Under the pieces are notes generated by a model. It made no database searches. It worked only from the letters and a program-made list of their open reading frames with translations, and was not told where the DNA came from. A stretch of DNA of 64,000 nucleotides from contig NZ_JAJGBK010000003.1 of assembly GCF_020696975.1 (NCBI RefSeq), forward strand, positions 1-64,000, in the 5' to 3' direction. Position numbers and translations under genes: made by a program. The stretch is from Methanoculleus sp. (lineage in GTDB: Archaea; Halobacteriota; Methanomicrobia; Methanomicrobiales; Methanoculleaceae). Position 1 is the stretch's first letter, and each line of letters opens with the position of its first letter. This document shows positions 22,709-32,619 of the stretch, piece by piece.

Positions 22709-23155
22709 ATGTTTACGCTGATACTTGTGGCGGTCGACGGCTCGGAGATCAGCCGCAGGGCGCTCGAGGAGGCCCTGGCCATGGCCCGCGCCATGCAGGC
22801 CCCCGTGCATGCCGTACATGTTGTCCAGACCACGGTATACCCTGCACTCCCCCTCAGCGAACTCGAGCCTCCTGATGTAGCACGGCAGGCCGTCCTCGAC
22901 TCGCTCGAACGGGAGGGGGACGAGATCCTCGCCGATGCGGGACGGCAGGCAGCCGCCGCCGGTGTCCGGATAACCATCCACAAGCGCCGGGGACACCCGG
23001 GAGCGGAGATCACCGCTCTCGCCCGGGAGCTCGGCGCCGACCTGACGGTGATCGGGTCGCACGGCAGGGGCCGGTTCGATCGGTTCATCCTCGGGAGCGT
23101 CAGTTCTTACGTTGTCGATCACGCGGCGTCAACGGTCATGGTCGTCAGGGGCTGA
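22709..23155 (+). CDS. Universal stress protein
   Basis: 'LILVAVDGSEISRRALEEAL'; 'ADLTVIGSHGRGRFDRFILGSVSSYVVDHA'. Confidence 0.92.
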   Translation: MFTLILVAVDGSEISRRALEEALAMARAMQAPVHAVHVVQTTVYPALPLSELEPPDVARQAVLDSLEREGDEILADAGRQAAAAGVRITIHKRRGHPGAEITALARELGADLTVIGSHGRGRFDRFILGSVSSYVVDHAASTVMVVRG

Positions 23156-23722
23156 CCCGGCACATCCCGACGAACGGACGAGACCCCGGGCGACGAGCCG
23201 GGCCACCCGGACCGGCTCGGGCACCTTTCCTTCATGCGTGAAGTCGTTGCAGATCCGGGTAGCATCCTCAAGGGAGAGGCCGTAGGGGCGGATGAAGAGC
23301 GTGTATCCGGAATGCAGCCCGACCGGGATCCGGTCGCCGAGCCGCCGGTATGCCGCGAGCCTGGCCGTATCGCCCGGGAAGTGCCGGCGGATGTCATCCA
23401 GGAGTCCTTCCGACGCTTCGTAGGTGGTGATGATGACGGGAAGACCGGTCGCGTCCAGAACCGCCGCCGGGTCGATGATATTGTACCAGGCGATGACGCT
23501 CCCGCTGATCATCAGGAGGTTGAGGTCCCGGCGTGCAAGATCGGCAACGATCCGGATGATTGCATCGGTGGCGTCCGACCCCCCGACGGTCACCCGGGCA
23601 AAGGCCGCCCCGTCGATCCGGAGGTCCTTTCGCATGACGATGCCCGCAAGCGTGGACCGGTCCCGCCCCGAGTAACTCTCGGCGATACCGAGGACCCGGA
23701 GCCCCGATTTGGCTACGTGCAT
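23129..23722 (-). CDS. DUF99 family protein
   Basis: 'GLRVLGIAESYSG', 'GLPVIITTYEASEGL'; converges on usp with short overlap. Confidence 0.8.
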   Translation of the reverse strand: MHVAKSGLRVLGIAESYSGRDRSTLAGIVMRKDLRIDGAAFARVTVGGSDATDAIIRIVADLARRDLNLLMISGSVIAWYNIIDPAAVLDATGLPVIITTYEASEGLLDDIRRHFPGDTARLAAYRRLGDRIPVGLHSGYTLFIRPYGLSLEDATRICNDFTHEGKVPEPVRVARLVARGLVRSSGCAGSAPDDHDR

Positions 23723-23761
23723 GCGAAGTCCTTATGATTCTCGGTAGGATATAGTATACCG

Positions 23762-24688
23762 ATGAACATCGAGTACGACGAGGTATGCATCTTCATCCCC
23801 ACGCTGAACGAGGCTCCGACGATCGGCAGACTGGTCGAGGGGTTCCGGGAACGCGGGTTTCGCCACATCCTCGTCATGGACGGGAACAGTACTGACGGAA
23901 CACCGGATATCGCGCGAGCAGCAGGCGCGGTTGTCCGGACACAGACCGGAAAAGGGAAGGGCAATGCCATCATCGAGGCCGTGGAGATCATCGATAAACC
24001 CTACGTGCTCATGCTTGACGGCGACGGAACCTACTCGCCGGACGACGCGGAACGGATGCTCGACCCGCTCGGCCGGGGATTCGATCACGTCATCGGCGAC
24101 CGCCTCGGCAACCCTGAGACGGGAGCGTTCACGGGATTGAACCTCCTCGGCAACCAGGTCCTCAACCTGATGTTCAAGATCGCGCACGGCAAGGACCTCC
24201 GTGATATCCTCTCCGGCTACCGCGCCTTCACCCTTAACTCGATCCGGCATATGACCCTCAAAGAGGCGGGGTTCGAGATCGAGACGGAGATGGCGGTCGA
24301 GGCGGTACGGAACGGGCAGCGGATCACGGTCGTCCCGGTCAGATACCTCGCAAGACCCGGCACCATGACCAAATTAAACCCGTTCCATGACGGTATCGGG
24401 ATATTCTCGACGATATACCGGCTCGCAAAGACGAATAATCCTATCTTTTACTTCGGGATCATCGGCCTTTTCATATCGCTTGCAGGAGGCGTCATCGGCA
24501 TCTACGTCGTCCTCGAATGGCTCAAGGATATCGAGCACCTGCCGCTCACCATCCTCACGGTTCTCCTGATCACCGTAGGTTTTCAGATCTTCATGTTCGG
24601 CGTGATCAGCGACATGCTGCTCGGGTTCCACCGCGAGACTATCCACCAGATCGAGCAGTTACAGAGTTCTCAGAAGCCGCCCCGATAG
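23762..24688 (+). CDS. Glycosyltransferase family 2 (AglJ-like dolichyl-phosphate sugar transferase)
   Basis: 'CIFIPTLNEAPTIGRLVEGF', 'LMLDGDGTYSPDDAERML', C-terminal TM pair. Confidence 0.87.
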   Translation: MNIEYDEVCIFIPTLNEAPTIGRLVEGFRERGFRHILVMDGNSTDGTPDIARAAGAVVRTQTGKGKGNAIIEAVEIIDKPYVLMLDGDGTYSPDDAERMLDPLGRGFDHVIGDRLGNPETGAFTGLNLLGNQVLNLMFKIAHGKDLRDILSGYRAFTLNSIRHMTLKEAGFEIETEMAVEAVRNGQRITVVPVRYLARPGTMTKLNPFHDGIGIFSTIYRLAKTNNPIFYFGIIGLFISLAGGVIGIYVVLEWLKDIEHLPLTILTVLLITVGFQIFMFGVISDMLLGFHRETIHQIEQLQSSQKPPR

Positions 24689-25204
24689 GAAGAGGATCCG
24701 GCAGGCGTACTCGGCGATCGATGTGTAGATGTACGCCTCATCAAGCGTTTTTCCGGCGGCAAACGTCCCGTGGCCCCGGACGATGACGATGTGGCCGTCC
24801 CGGAGCGCCCCGGAGACGTTCTCTGCGATCTCGTCGGTCCCCGGGCTCCCGGTGACGACCGGGATTGCCGGGCAGAGCATCCCCCCCTCGCTGTCGGCCG
24901 GCCGGATGATATCGGCATCGAGCGAGGCGGCAACGGCGTGAACCGGGTGGGCATGGACGATCGCGCAATGGGGCGTCTCCCGGTAGACCGCCCGGTGGAC
25001 CCGGTACTCGCTCGAGGCTTCACGCGGGGCGTCGCCTTTCTCCGGAACAAAGGCCGGCATCTCGCAGGTGTCGAGGTAGGCGCCGGTCCGGGTGATGTGA
25101 AAGCCGCCTTCCTCCGCCCGGACGCTCATGTTCCCGAAATTCGCTCCGACAAGCCCTTCGAGGAAGAGCCGCTTTCCGATCCGTTCAAACTCCTGATCGA
25201 GCAT
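24659..25204 (-). CDS. Class II aldolase/adducin family protein
   Basis: 'GLVGANFGNMSVRAE', 'IVHAHPVHAVAASL', 'IVRGHGTFAAGKTLDEAY'. Confidence 0.87.
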   Translation of the reverse strand: MLDQEFERIGKRLFLEGLVGANFGNMSVRAEEGGFHITRTGAYLDTCEMPAFVPEKGDAPREASSEYRVHRAVYRETPHCAIVHAHPVHAVAASLDADIIRPADSEGGMLCPAIPVVTGSPGTDEIAENVSGALRDGHIVIVRGHGTFAAGKTLDEAYIYTSIAEYACRILFLSGRLLRTL

Positions 25205-25335
25205 GCTATGCACCAGACTGACGTTGTAGAATACATTGGTACGATAGGGATATGTGCATGCCTCTTTCGGCGCGGCGGGGCGCGTGGCGATACCCCCGGC
25301 CACCGGAGCCGGGCTCTCTTCCCGGGAAAAATGGC

Positions 25336-25986
25336 CTACACAAATTTCAGGCCGACGTCCCGCAGTTTGTTGAACCGCGCGATGTTGAGAAGGAGGGGCG
25401 TTACGCTCTCGACGAGGGATGCGGCGCGAAGCGGCCCCGCATCGTAGGCACGGAGGCTTGAGACACTGTTGACAAGTTCCATGACCGTTCGTTTTGCACC
25501 TTCGTCATCGCAGCAGACGGCAACCGAGTAGTCCAGCGCCTCGTCGAGCATCTGCCACCTGTTAGCGGCGACGTTGTTGAACGCGGCACAGACGACCGTG
25601 CCCGGAGGAAGCATCCCCCGGATCATCATCGCCGCCGAGCCCTCCGGGGGAGGGGCGTAGTAAAAATAAGTCGTTCGTTCGATCGGGTTGACAGGGCTGA
25701 TGACAATCTTCTCCTCAAACCCGGTCAGGGCCTTGAGGGTGGGGGCCACGTGCTTGAACGGTATCGCAAGGACAACGACGTCTGCCTCGTCGACCGCACG
25801 CTGGTTGGTGACGCCAAGCAGGCTGCACGCCAGATCGCGCTCCTCCAGAGAGGCCCTGCAGAGATCGCAGGTTGCGATCGCCTTTGTCTCCTCGCGCGAC
25901 CCCACGATCACATCGTAGTTCGGAGAGAGCCGGAGTGCCATGCCCTCTCCGATATCGCCGGTTCCGCCAACGATCCCGATCTTCAC
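25336..25986 (-). CDS. npdG: NADPH-dependent F420 reductase
   Basis: 'MKIGIVGGTGDIGEGMALRLS', 'VIVGSREETKA'. Confidence 0.9.
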   Translation of the reverse strand: MKIGIVGGTGDIGEGMALRLSPNYDVIVGSREETKAIATCDLCRASLEERDLACSLLGVTNQRAVDEADVVVLAIPFKHVAPTLKALTGFEEKIVISPVNPIERTTYFYYAPPPEGSAAMMIRGMLPPGTVVCAAFNNVAANRWQMLDEALDYSVAVCCDDEGAKRTVMELVNSVSSLRAYDAGPLRAASLVESVTPLLLNIARFNKLRDVGLKFV

Positions 25987-26285
25987 TGCTCTACCAGCGG
26001 GGTCAAGATGCTCTCAAGCCTGGCGAGGTCCTGGACACCCACGAGTTTCTGGACGAGGGCCCCGTCTTTCTCGATGACGAGCGTCGGTACGAACTGAATG
26101 TCATACTTCGCGGCATACTGCCGCGTCTGTTCTGAATCAATACCGACATCGATCTTCCTGATGTCCACCCGGTCGCCCATTTTTGCTTTGAGCTCGTCGA
26201 TGATCGGTGACTGCTGGTGGCACGGACCGCACCACTCGGCAAAGAAGTCCATTAAAACCGGTTTTCCCATAAGACTATACCCCAT
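25983..26285 (-). CDS. Thioredoxin family protein
   Basis: 'LMDFFAEWCGPCHQQSPIIDEL'. Confidence 0.92.
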   Translation of the reverse strand: MGYSLMGKPVLMDFFAEWCGPCHQQSPIIDELKAKMGDRVDIRKIDVGIDSEQTRQYAAKYDIQFVPTLVIEKDGALVQKLVGVQDLARLESILTPLVEQ

Positions 26286-26330
26286 TCACACAGTGGTGTG
26301 AACGGGGCAATAAATGTTGTTGTAGGGTTG

Positions 26331-27791
26331 TTATTTTGAGAGGATCGCCATGATAATCTTTCCGTACGCGGGCCTCGTGACCAGAATACCGATCAGGACA
26401 CCGAGTATGGTGATGATGGCAAAGCCTCTGAGGGTGGAAAGATCCATGAGCGCCAGAGGGAGCATGGCAATGAAGACCGTCGCCGCAGACGCGACAATGA
26501 TCCCGAGCGCCCGTCCGTAACGCTTCAGATAGAGGTTCGGCGACGGGACGCGCCCTTCGTGAAGAACCTCGTCCGTGATGATGACAAGCTGGTCGATGCC
26601 GGTACCCACCACCGCTATCAGGCCGGCGATGGTGGCGAGATCGAGCTGGACGATGAACCGGGAGATTCCGAGGAGGATGATGATCTCGGATAAGTTGATC
26701 GCAAGCATCGGGATCACGATCGAGGGCTCACGGTAACGGTAATAGACGACGACACCCACGGTGAGCAGCGCGAACAGCCCCGCAAGAGCGACCACCGTCT
26801 TGAACTGCTCGCCGAGCGCCGCCGGGACCGAACCGGACCCGACGATATCCACCTTCACCGGCAGAGCGCCGGCTCGCAGGTGGATCTGGAGGGTCATCGC
26901 ATCCTCAAGCCCGGCATCACCGGTCCCGGTGCTCGCCGAGAGCGAACTGACCGGGCCCGACCGGAGTTCTGTCGCAAGTCTCCCGTCGAGGGGAGCGCTG
27001 TAGACGGTCTCGTTGTCGAGGATCATCACCAGGTGATGGGCTCTCGGGTTGTCGACCGCTCCGGATTCGAGGGCGGCATTCCGGAAAGCCTGGGCCCCCG
27101 TCTCGGTGAGCGAGAACCCGACGCCCCATGCCTGGGTTTCAGGGTCCCTCTGCGGCACGCCGACACCGGCGATCTGGTCGCCGTAGAGGACATGCTCGGT
27201 CTCGTTTCCGGTGGTCTGGACCCGGATCTCGAAGAGACCCTGCTTGCCGACGATCTCCTGCGCCGTCGCCATATCGACGCCGGCGAGTTCTATCCGTACA
27301 TACTGCGGGTACTCGCTTCCCGTCGGGGTGAGGAGGTTGATCCGCGCATCCTGCATCCCGAGGGCGTTCACCTTGTCGTTCAGGATCCGTTTCACCTCGT
27401 CTGCGGTGAAGGATGATACGCCCTCCTGATAGGTGACGATCGAGGCGCCCGATGCCGCGAAGATCGGTTCAAGATCGGCGCGGGAGACGCTCTTTCGGAT
27501 CTCAAGGTGGTCCTCGTCGATCTGGATGACCTCCGCCTCGAGGCCTGTGCGCAGGTTCTCTACGAGGTCTCCGACCGAGCCGTCTGTCGAGTAGGTCACC
27601 ACCACAGACTGGAACTCCATCTGCAGCCATGAGCCGCCCTCAAGGTCGAGACCGAACTGGAGGTTCCCCTCAAGTCCCTTATCAGGGGTCGGGGGTGCGA
27701 GGTAGATGCCGACGAGGGAGCCGACGACGAGCAGGAGGAGCAGGGCGACCCGCCAGTCTTTTATGAGGTTCTTGATGGCTTCGCTGTTCAT
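26331..27791 (-). CDS. secD: Protein translocase subunit SecD
   Basis: 'FGLDLEGGSWLQMEF', 'GVPQRDPETQAWGVGFSLTETGAQAF', 'GLIAVVGTGIDQLVIITDE'. Confidence 0.94.
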   Translation of the reverse strand: MNSEAIKNLIKDWRVALLLLLVVGSLVGIYLAPPTPDKGLEGNLQFGLDLEGGSWLQMEFQSVVVTYSTDGSVGDLVENLRTGLEAEVIQIDEDHLEIRKSVSRADLEPIFAASGASIVTYQEGVSSFTADEVKRILNDKVNALGMQDARINLLTPTGSEYPQYVRIELAGVDMATAQEIVGKQGLFEIRVQTTGNETEHVLYGDQIAGVGVPQRDPETQAWGVGFSLTETGAQAFRNAALESGAVDNPRAHHLVMILDNETVYSAPLDGRLATELRSGPVSSLSASTGTGDAGLEDAMTLQIHLRAGALPVKVDIVGSGSVPAALGEQFKTVVALAGLFALLTVGVVVYYRYREPSIVIPMLAINLSEIIILLGISRFIVQLDLATIAGLIAVVGTGIDQLVIITDEVLHEGRVPSPNLYLKRYGRALGIIVASAATVFIAMLPLALMDLSTLRGFAIITILGVLIGILVTRPAYGKIIMAILSK

Positions 27792-28642
27792 CTCTTATTC
27801 CCCCGGAGAATGTATTCCTTCAAGATCCCGGCGTTCAGCATCCAGGTGTTCATCATGTCGACAAAGAGCCCGATGAGGAGGACGCTTGCGATCTCGCTGA
27901 TGATCTGGATCTGTCCCGCCGTCGAGACGACCCACATGGCGGCGATGGCCGCAAGCGTCGTGGTCGTCATGATGATTCCGGTTCTGAGGGCGCCGGAAAG
28001 TTTCTCGTCGAGTTTTCCCTTGCGCTTTAAGAGGCGCGTGGTTAAGAGGACGTTACTGTCCGCAGAGTAGCCGATCAACATCAGCAGGGCTGCCGTTGTC
28101 CCGAGGGAGAGCGGAATGCCGATGACCTGCATGGCCGCGGCGGTGATGGTGATATCGGAGACAGCCGCGAGGACGATGGCACCCGACGCTATCAGGTGCC
28201 GGTACACCAGGAAGATCACAATAGCCACTCCGATGAACGAGAAGATCAGCGCGAGGAAAGCCTGGCCCTGGAGCGTCTTTCCGAACGTCTCACCGATCTG
28301 GTCTACCTTCGCATCAGGGTAGTGTTCGTTGATGAGCGCAACGAGGCTCCGGTATTGGGTATCATCCATGGGGCCGAACTGGAGGTACTTTCCGTCGCCG
28401 ATACCCTCACCCACCGATAGCAGCGGATACCCGGCGAAGGTTGCCTCTATCGCCTCTCTGCTGTCGGAGGTAAACACCGTCACCGCCGTTCCTCCCACAA
28501 AGTCGATGCCCGGTGTTACGGGCAGGCCGGTGGTGAGCGTGGTGTAGCCAAGCACAACCACAGCAAGGAGGAGAAGAACGAGCGGCAGCGCTACCATCTG
28601 CCGCGGAGAGTATTTGTTGATTTCATATCTGGGAAATTCCAT
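27788..28642 (-). CDS. secF: Protein translocase subunit SecF
   Basis: 'TPGIDFVGGTAVTVF', 'ALLMLIGYSADSNVLLTTRLLKRKG'. Confidence 0.94.
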   Translation of the reverse strand: MEFPRYEINKYSPRQMVALPLVLLLLAVVVLGYTTLTTGLPVTPGIDFVGGTAVTVFTSDSREAIEATFAGYPLLSVGEGIGDGKYLQFGPMDDTQYRSLVALINEHYPDAKVDQIGETFGKTLQGQAFLALIFSFIGVAIVIFLVYRHLIASGAIVLAAVSDITITAAAMQVIGIPLSLGTTAALLMLIGYSADSNVLLTTRLLKRKGKLDEKLSGALRTGIIMTTTTLAAIAAMWVVSTAGQIQIISEIASVLLIGLFVDMMNTWMLNAGILKEYILRGNKR

Positions 28643-29112
28643 GCTGTATAACTGTACGATTGTGATAGGTTAAAGGGTTGCTCATTCATATAAGGTGCGA
28701 ATCGAGATCCGGCCAGGTAGCGCGCCCATGTCCCGGAACCTGCCGGACGGGACAGGGACCCTTCTGGACCGTGCAGTGCTCCCGCTCCTATCTAACGAGA
28801 GGTCGCGATGCACAGGACCAGGGCCCCCCTCAAGTGCCTGATGTGCCGCCCATCATGCGTCGCCGGGGTGCCTAGGATACGGGGCACTTGCAGGAATATC
28901 TATCGGGGAGAGAAGGAGAGCCTCGTTCGTCATACCGTGATTGTATTCGGCTAAAAACGGATCACGGCGATTAAATAAGCCATTCGGGAGAATAGTGTTA
29001 TTATACACCCTTTTGCCACATTTCGTCAGACAACCGTCGTCCTCCGGGCATAATACCGGATTAAACGATTGAAAAGAAAAGATATATATAAAATACCGAA
29101 TCACAAGCACAT

Positions 29113-29427
29113 ATGAGATCACCCTATGAGCTCAAAAAAGAGATAGAAACTCGACTCAAAGGTTATCTCTCACGGGACCGGGACGGAATCCGGCACGAGC
29201 TGCTCAACCTCTTCATAAAGGTAAAATCTCTGACGATACCCCAGATCTACGGGAGGTTGCAGGAGCAGTTCTCGATCAGTTACCACTCCGTCGCATCCAT
29301 GGTAGGCATCATCGCGTCCCGGATAGGCATCCTGCATGTGAGGCGGAACGCGGAGGGGACGAATACCATCTATGAGTTAAAGGATCAATACGTAGACGTC
29401 GTGGCAAAGATTCTCGGGACAACATAA
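29113..29427 (+). CDS. DUF2551 HTH domain protein
   Basis: 'HELLNLFIKVKSLTIPQIYGRLQEQFSISYHSVASMVGIIASRIGILHVRR'. Confidence 0.75.
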   Translation: MRSPYELKKEIETRLKGYLSRDRDGIRHELLNLFIKVKSLTIPQIYGRLQEQFSISYHSVASMVGIIASRIGILHVRRNAEGTNTIYELKDQYVDVVAKILGTT

Positions 29428-29480
29428 CACTCAAAACCATACCTCTTTTTTTACATCGAGAACCAATATGAGGGACTATC

Positions 29481-29750
29481 ATGCAGAGCAACATAGGGGA
29501 GTCAGGACCATCGCGGAGCATATACGTCACGGACGACGTCCGATCATATGTTCTCCAGAGAAAACGCGATTTCAGAGTGAGCACAGCCTGCAGTGGCCCC
29601 ATCCTTCTGCCAACGTCAGTAAAACCGCCGAAAACAAGTGATCTCCAGGTCCCCGTCGGCGATTACACCGTTTATGTCTCAAAATACCAGGCCCGCTACA
29701 TCGAGTCCATCCACAGGGGAATGATTCCTATATTCTATGACGAATTCTAG
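29481..29750 (+). CDS. Conserved hypothetical protein
   Basis: ORF directly upstream of archease; coding-like. Confidence 0.6.
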   Translation: MQSNIGESGPSRSIYVTDDVRSYVLQRKRDFRVSTACSGPILLPTSVKPPKTSDLQVPVGDYTVYVSKYQARYIESIHRGMIPIFYDEF

Positions 29751-29753
29751 GCC

Positions 29754-30161
29754 ATGAGTTTCGAAGAACTGGAGCATACAGCCGACGTCCTTATGCGGGT
29801 GCGGGGCGCGGACCTGGCTGAGATCTTTGCCGAAGCAGGCCGGGCCATGTTCCACGTGATGTACGGGCCCTGTGAAGATCGCGGCATAACGAGGGAGGTC
29901 TCCCTCGAAGCCGGGAGCCTTGAAACCCTCCTTATCGACTACCTCTCGGAGCTGCTCTTCATCACCGAGGTCGAGAACACCGTCTTCTGCACGTTCGACG
30001 TCGATATCCAGGGCACCCGGCTCTCCGCAACGGCACGGGGCGAACCCTTCGATCCCGCGCGGCACTCCGGAGGGACACTCGTCAAAGGGATATCCTACTT
30101 CGATCTCGAAATCGTTAAAGAAGAAAAGGGTTATGTGGTGGAGATCATCTTCGACATCTGA
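29754..30161 (+). CDS. Archease
   Basis: 'FEELEHTADVLMRVRGADLAEIFAEAGRAMF'; adjacent to rtcB. Confidence 0.92.
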   Translation: MSFEELEHTADVLMRVRGADLAEIFAEAGRAMFHVMYGPCEDRGITREVSLEAGSLETLLIDYLSELLFITEVENTVFCTFDVDIQGTRLSATARGEPFDPARHSGGTLVKGISYFDLEIVKEEKGYVVEIIFDI

Positions 30162-30170
30162 GGGGTTGCC

Positions 30171-31607
30171 ATGCTTGCCGGAATCAATAAAATCGGAGAC
30201 CTCGAATGGGAGGTTCCCATCGGGTATGTTCCCAACATGCGGGTACCGGGACGTTTCTTTCTCTCCCGGGCGCTGACAGAGACGCTCGAAGAAGGAGCCG
30301 TCCGCCAGCTCGCGAACGTCGCAACCCTCCCGGGGATTGTGAAGCACTCACTTGCCATGCCCGATATCCACTGGGGATACGGGTTTCCCATCGGCGGGGT
30401 TGCCGCGTTTGATATGACCGAGGGGGTAATATCCCCCGGCGGCGTCGGATTCGACATCAACTGCGGTGTCCGGCTGATCACGACACCCCTGACCGAGGCC
30501 GATCTCGCCGGCAAGAAACGGGAACTGATCGAGAGGCTCTTTGCTGTCGTGCCGACGGGCGTGGGTGCGAAGAGCACCATGCGGGTCTCAAACAAGGAAC
30601 TCTCTGATATCATGGTCGACGGCGCACGGTGGGCGGTTGAGCATGGGCTCGGGACCGAAGCCGATCTCGCCCGGTGTGAGGGAGAGGGCGCGATGCCGGG
30701 GGCCGACCCCGAAGCGGTCAGCGCCAAAGCCCGCCAGCGCGGGGTGCCGCAGATCGGGACCCTCGGCGCGGGGAACCACTTCCTGGAGGTCCAGGTGGCG
30801 CGGGAGATCGTCGATCCCGATGCTGCAAAGACCTTCGGGATCGCCGAAGGGCAGGTCTGTTTCATGGTCCACTGCGGCTCACGGGGTCTTGGCCACCAGG
30901 TTGCCACCGACCACCTGCGGGTGCTCGAGAGTGCGCTTGCACGATACCAGATCAAACTCCCCGACCGGCAGCTTGCCTGCGCTCCCGTTGATTCCCCCGA
31001 GGGCCGCGCCTACTACGGCGGCATGGTCTGCGCTGCAAACTACGCCTGGGCAAACCGCCAGGTCATCATGCATGAGGCAAGGAAGGTCTTCGCGCAACTC
31101 TTCGGGATTGATTACGACGAGATGCGGCTCATCTACGACGTCGCGCACAACGTCGCAAAGTTTGAGCATCACAATGTCGACGGCGCGTCGGTGGAGGTCT
31201 GCGTCCACCGCAAAGGCGCGACGCGGGCGTTCGGCCCCGGAGCCGCCGGTATTCCGCACGAGTATGCAGCGGTCGGCCAGCCGGTGATCATCCCGGGAAG
31301 CATGGGGACGTCCTCCTACCTCCTCCACGGCACGGCGGCCGCAATGGAAAAGACCTTCGGGAGCACCTGCCACGGCGCGGGGAGAGTGCTCAGCCGGTCG
31401 AAGGCAAAGAAAGAGGTCAGCGGAAAAGAACTCCGGGAACACCTCGCAGAAGAGGGGGTCATCGTACGCGCTCACAGCGACTCGGCCCTCGCAGAAGAGG
31501 CGCCCGGGGTCTATAAGCCGAGCGGGGAAGTTGTGCGCGTCGTGCATGAAGCGGGCCTCTCGGAGATCGTTGCCCGGCTGGAGCCGCTCGGGGTGATCAA
31601 GGGGTGA
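30171..31607 (+). CDS. rtcB: RNA-splicing ligase RtcB
   Basis: '[20 protein letters not shown]'-type, '[14 protein letters not shown]', '[10 protein letters not shown]', '[12 protein letters not shown]'. Confidence 0.95.
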   Translation: [478 protein letters not shown]

Positions 31608-32182
31608 CCTGCCGGACCGGGCTAGTCTGGGACAGTCCCCTCATGTTCTCGCGGCTCATCGAGGACTGCGGCGCCTGCTGCGAGATGGTCAACCCCCATA
31701 TGCTCGCCTCTCCCTTCTGGCGCGGGAGGTTCGTCTCGCTCATCGTGCCGACGGGGTTTGCAAACCCGTCCTACTCGAACCTTCTCCCCGCTCTCCGGGC
31801 TGCAGAGGGGCGTATCCGGCGGTTCGTCGAGAACGGCGGGCGGCTGCTGGTCTTCGGGGCGGGATGCTGCCGTGACGACGCCTACGACTGGCTCCCGTTC
31901 CCGGTAACCTACACGTTCTCCTACGGGCCGCGTGCCGTCCGGTTCACCGGCGAGAACAACTATACCTCGCTCTTCTCCGGATACGACCTGACCGCCGTCG
32001 AGTGTGACGGCTCCTTCCCGGACCACGGCGGCGAGACGCTTGCCGCCACGGCTGCCGGCGAGGCGCTTCTCGTCGGGAAGGCGATCGGGGACGGCATGAT
32101 CCTCGTCTCCAGCATCCATGAGTATCCTTCACGCGAATTTTTGAAGGAGTTCTCCTGCGGCGAGAGGGAAACCTTATTCTAG
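31604..32182 (+). CDS. Conserved hypothetical protein overlapping rtcB stop
   Basis: 4-nt overlap GTGA; coherent coding sequence through 32182. Confidence 0.65.
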   Translation: MTCRTGLVWDSPLMFSRLIEDCGACCEMVNPHMLASPFWRGRFVSLIVPTGFANPSYSNLLPALRAAEGRIRRFVENGGRLLVFGAGCCRDDAYDWLPFPVTYTFSYGPRAVRFTGENNYTSLFSGYDLTAVECDGSFPDHGGETLAATAAGEALLVGKAIGDGMILVSSIHEYPSREFLKEFSCGERETLF

Positions 32183-32189
32183 ATAAACC

Positions 32190-32609
32190 ATGATGAAAAC
32201 TAGGGATACGACCATGGAGCAGTACGTCATCTCTGTCTCTTCGAGCGCGCGCGATCTCGCTCCCGTCATGATTTGCTTCCATGATCTGCTTGGCCGCCTG
32301 CCCGTCACGGCACGCTCCCGGGACCGCCCCGGGGTCAGGATCGAGGACGGAAAGGTCATTGACGAGGCCTACACGGGTCCCGTCCTCGAGAGGGTTCTGG
32401 CCGAAAACACCACACTGAGGGTCAGACCAGAAAGTGGGCCGTACAAAGGCATCCCGGTAGTGGTGGCACCGGTAAGGGACGATGAGGGCAGGGCCATCGG
32501 CGCGATCGGGATCGTCGATGTGACCGGCATCTTCGATCTGGTGGGCTTCATGGAGCAGAGCGCGGAGATCCGAAGACAGGTCTGCGGCGAGGAACCGGGT
32601 CGCCTGTAG
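32190..32609 (+). CDS. DUF2111 family protein
   Basis: 'APVRDDEGRAIGAIGIVDVTGIFDLVGFME'; start could be 32190 or 32214. Confidence 0.75.
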   Translation: MMKTRDTTMEQYVISVSSSARDLAPVMICFHDLLGRLPVTARSRDRPGVRIEDGKVIDEAYTGPVLERVLAENTTLRVRPESGPYKGIPVVVAPVRDDEGRAIGAIGIVDVTGIFDLVGFMEQSAEIRRQVCGEEPGRL

Positions 32610-32619
32610 CGGAAAGGTA

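Noticed and set aside
28645-29110. SRP RNA or RNase P RNA in the secF-DUF2551 gap
   Set aside because: No recognisable conserved SRP Alu/S-domain or RNase P signature sequences.
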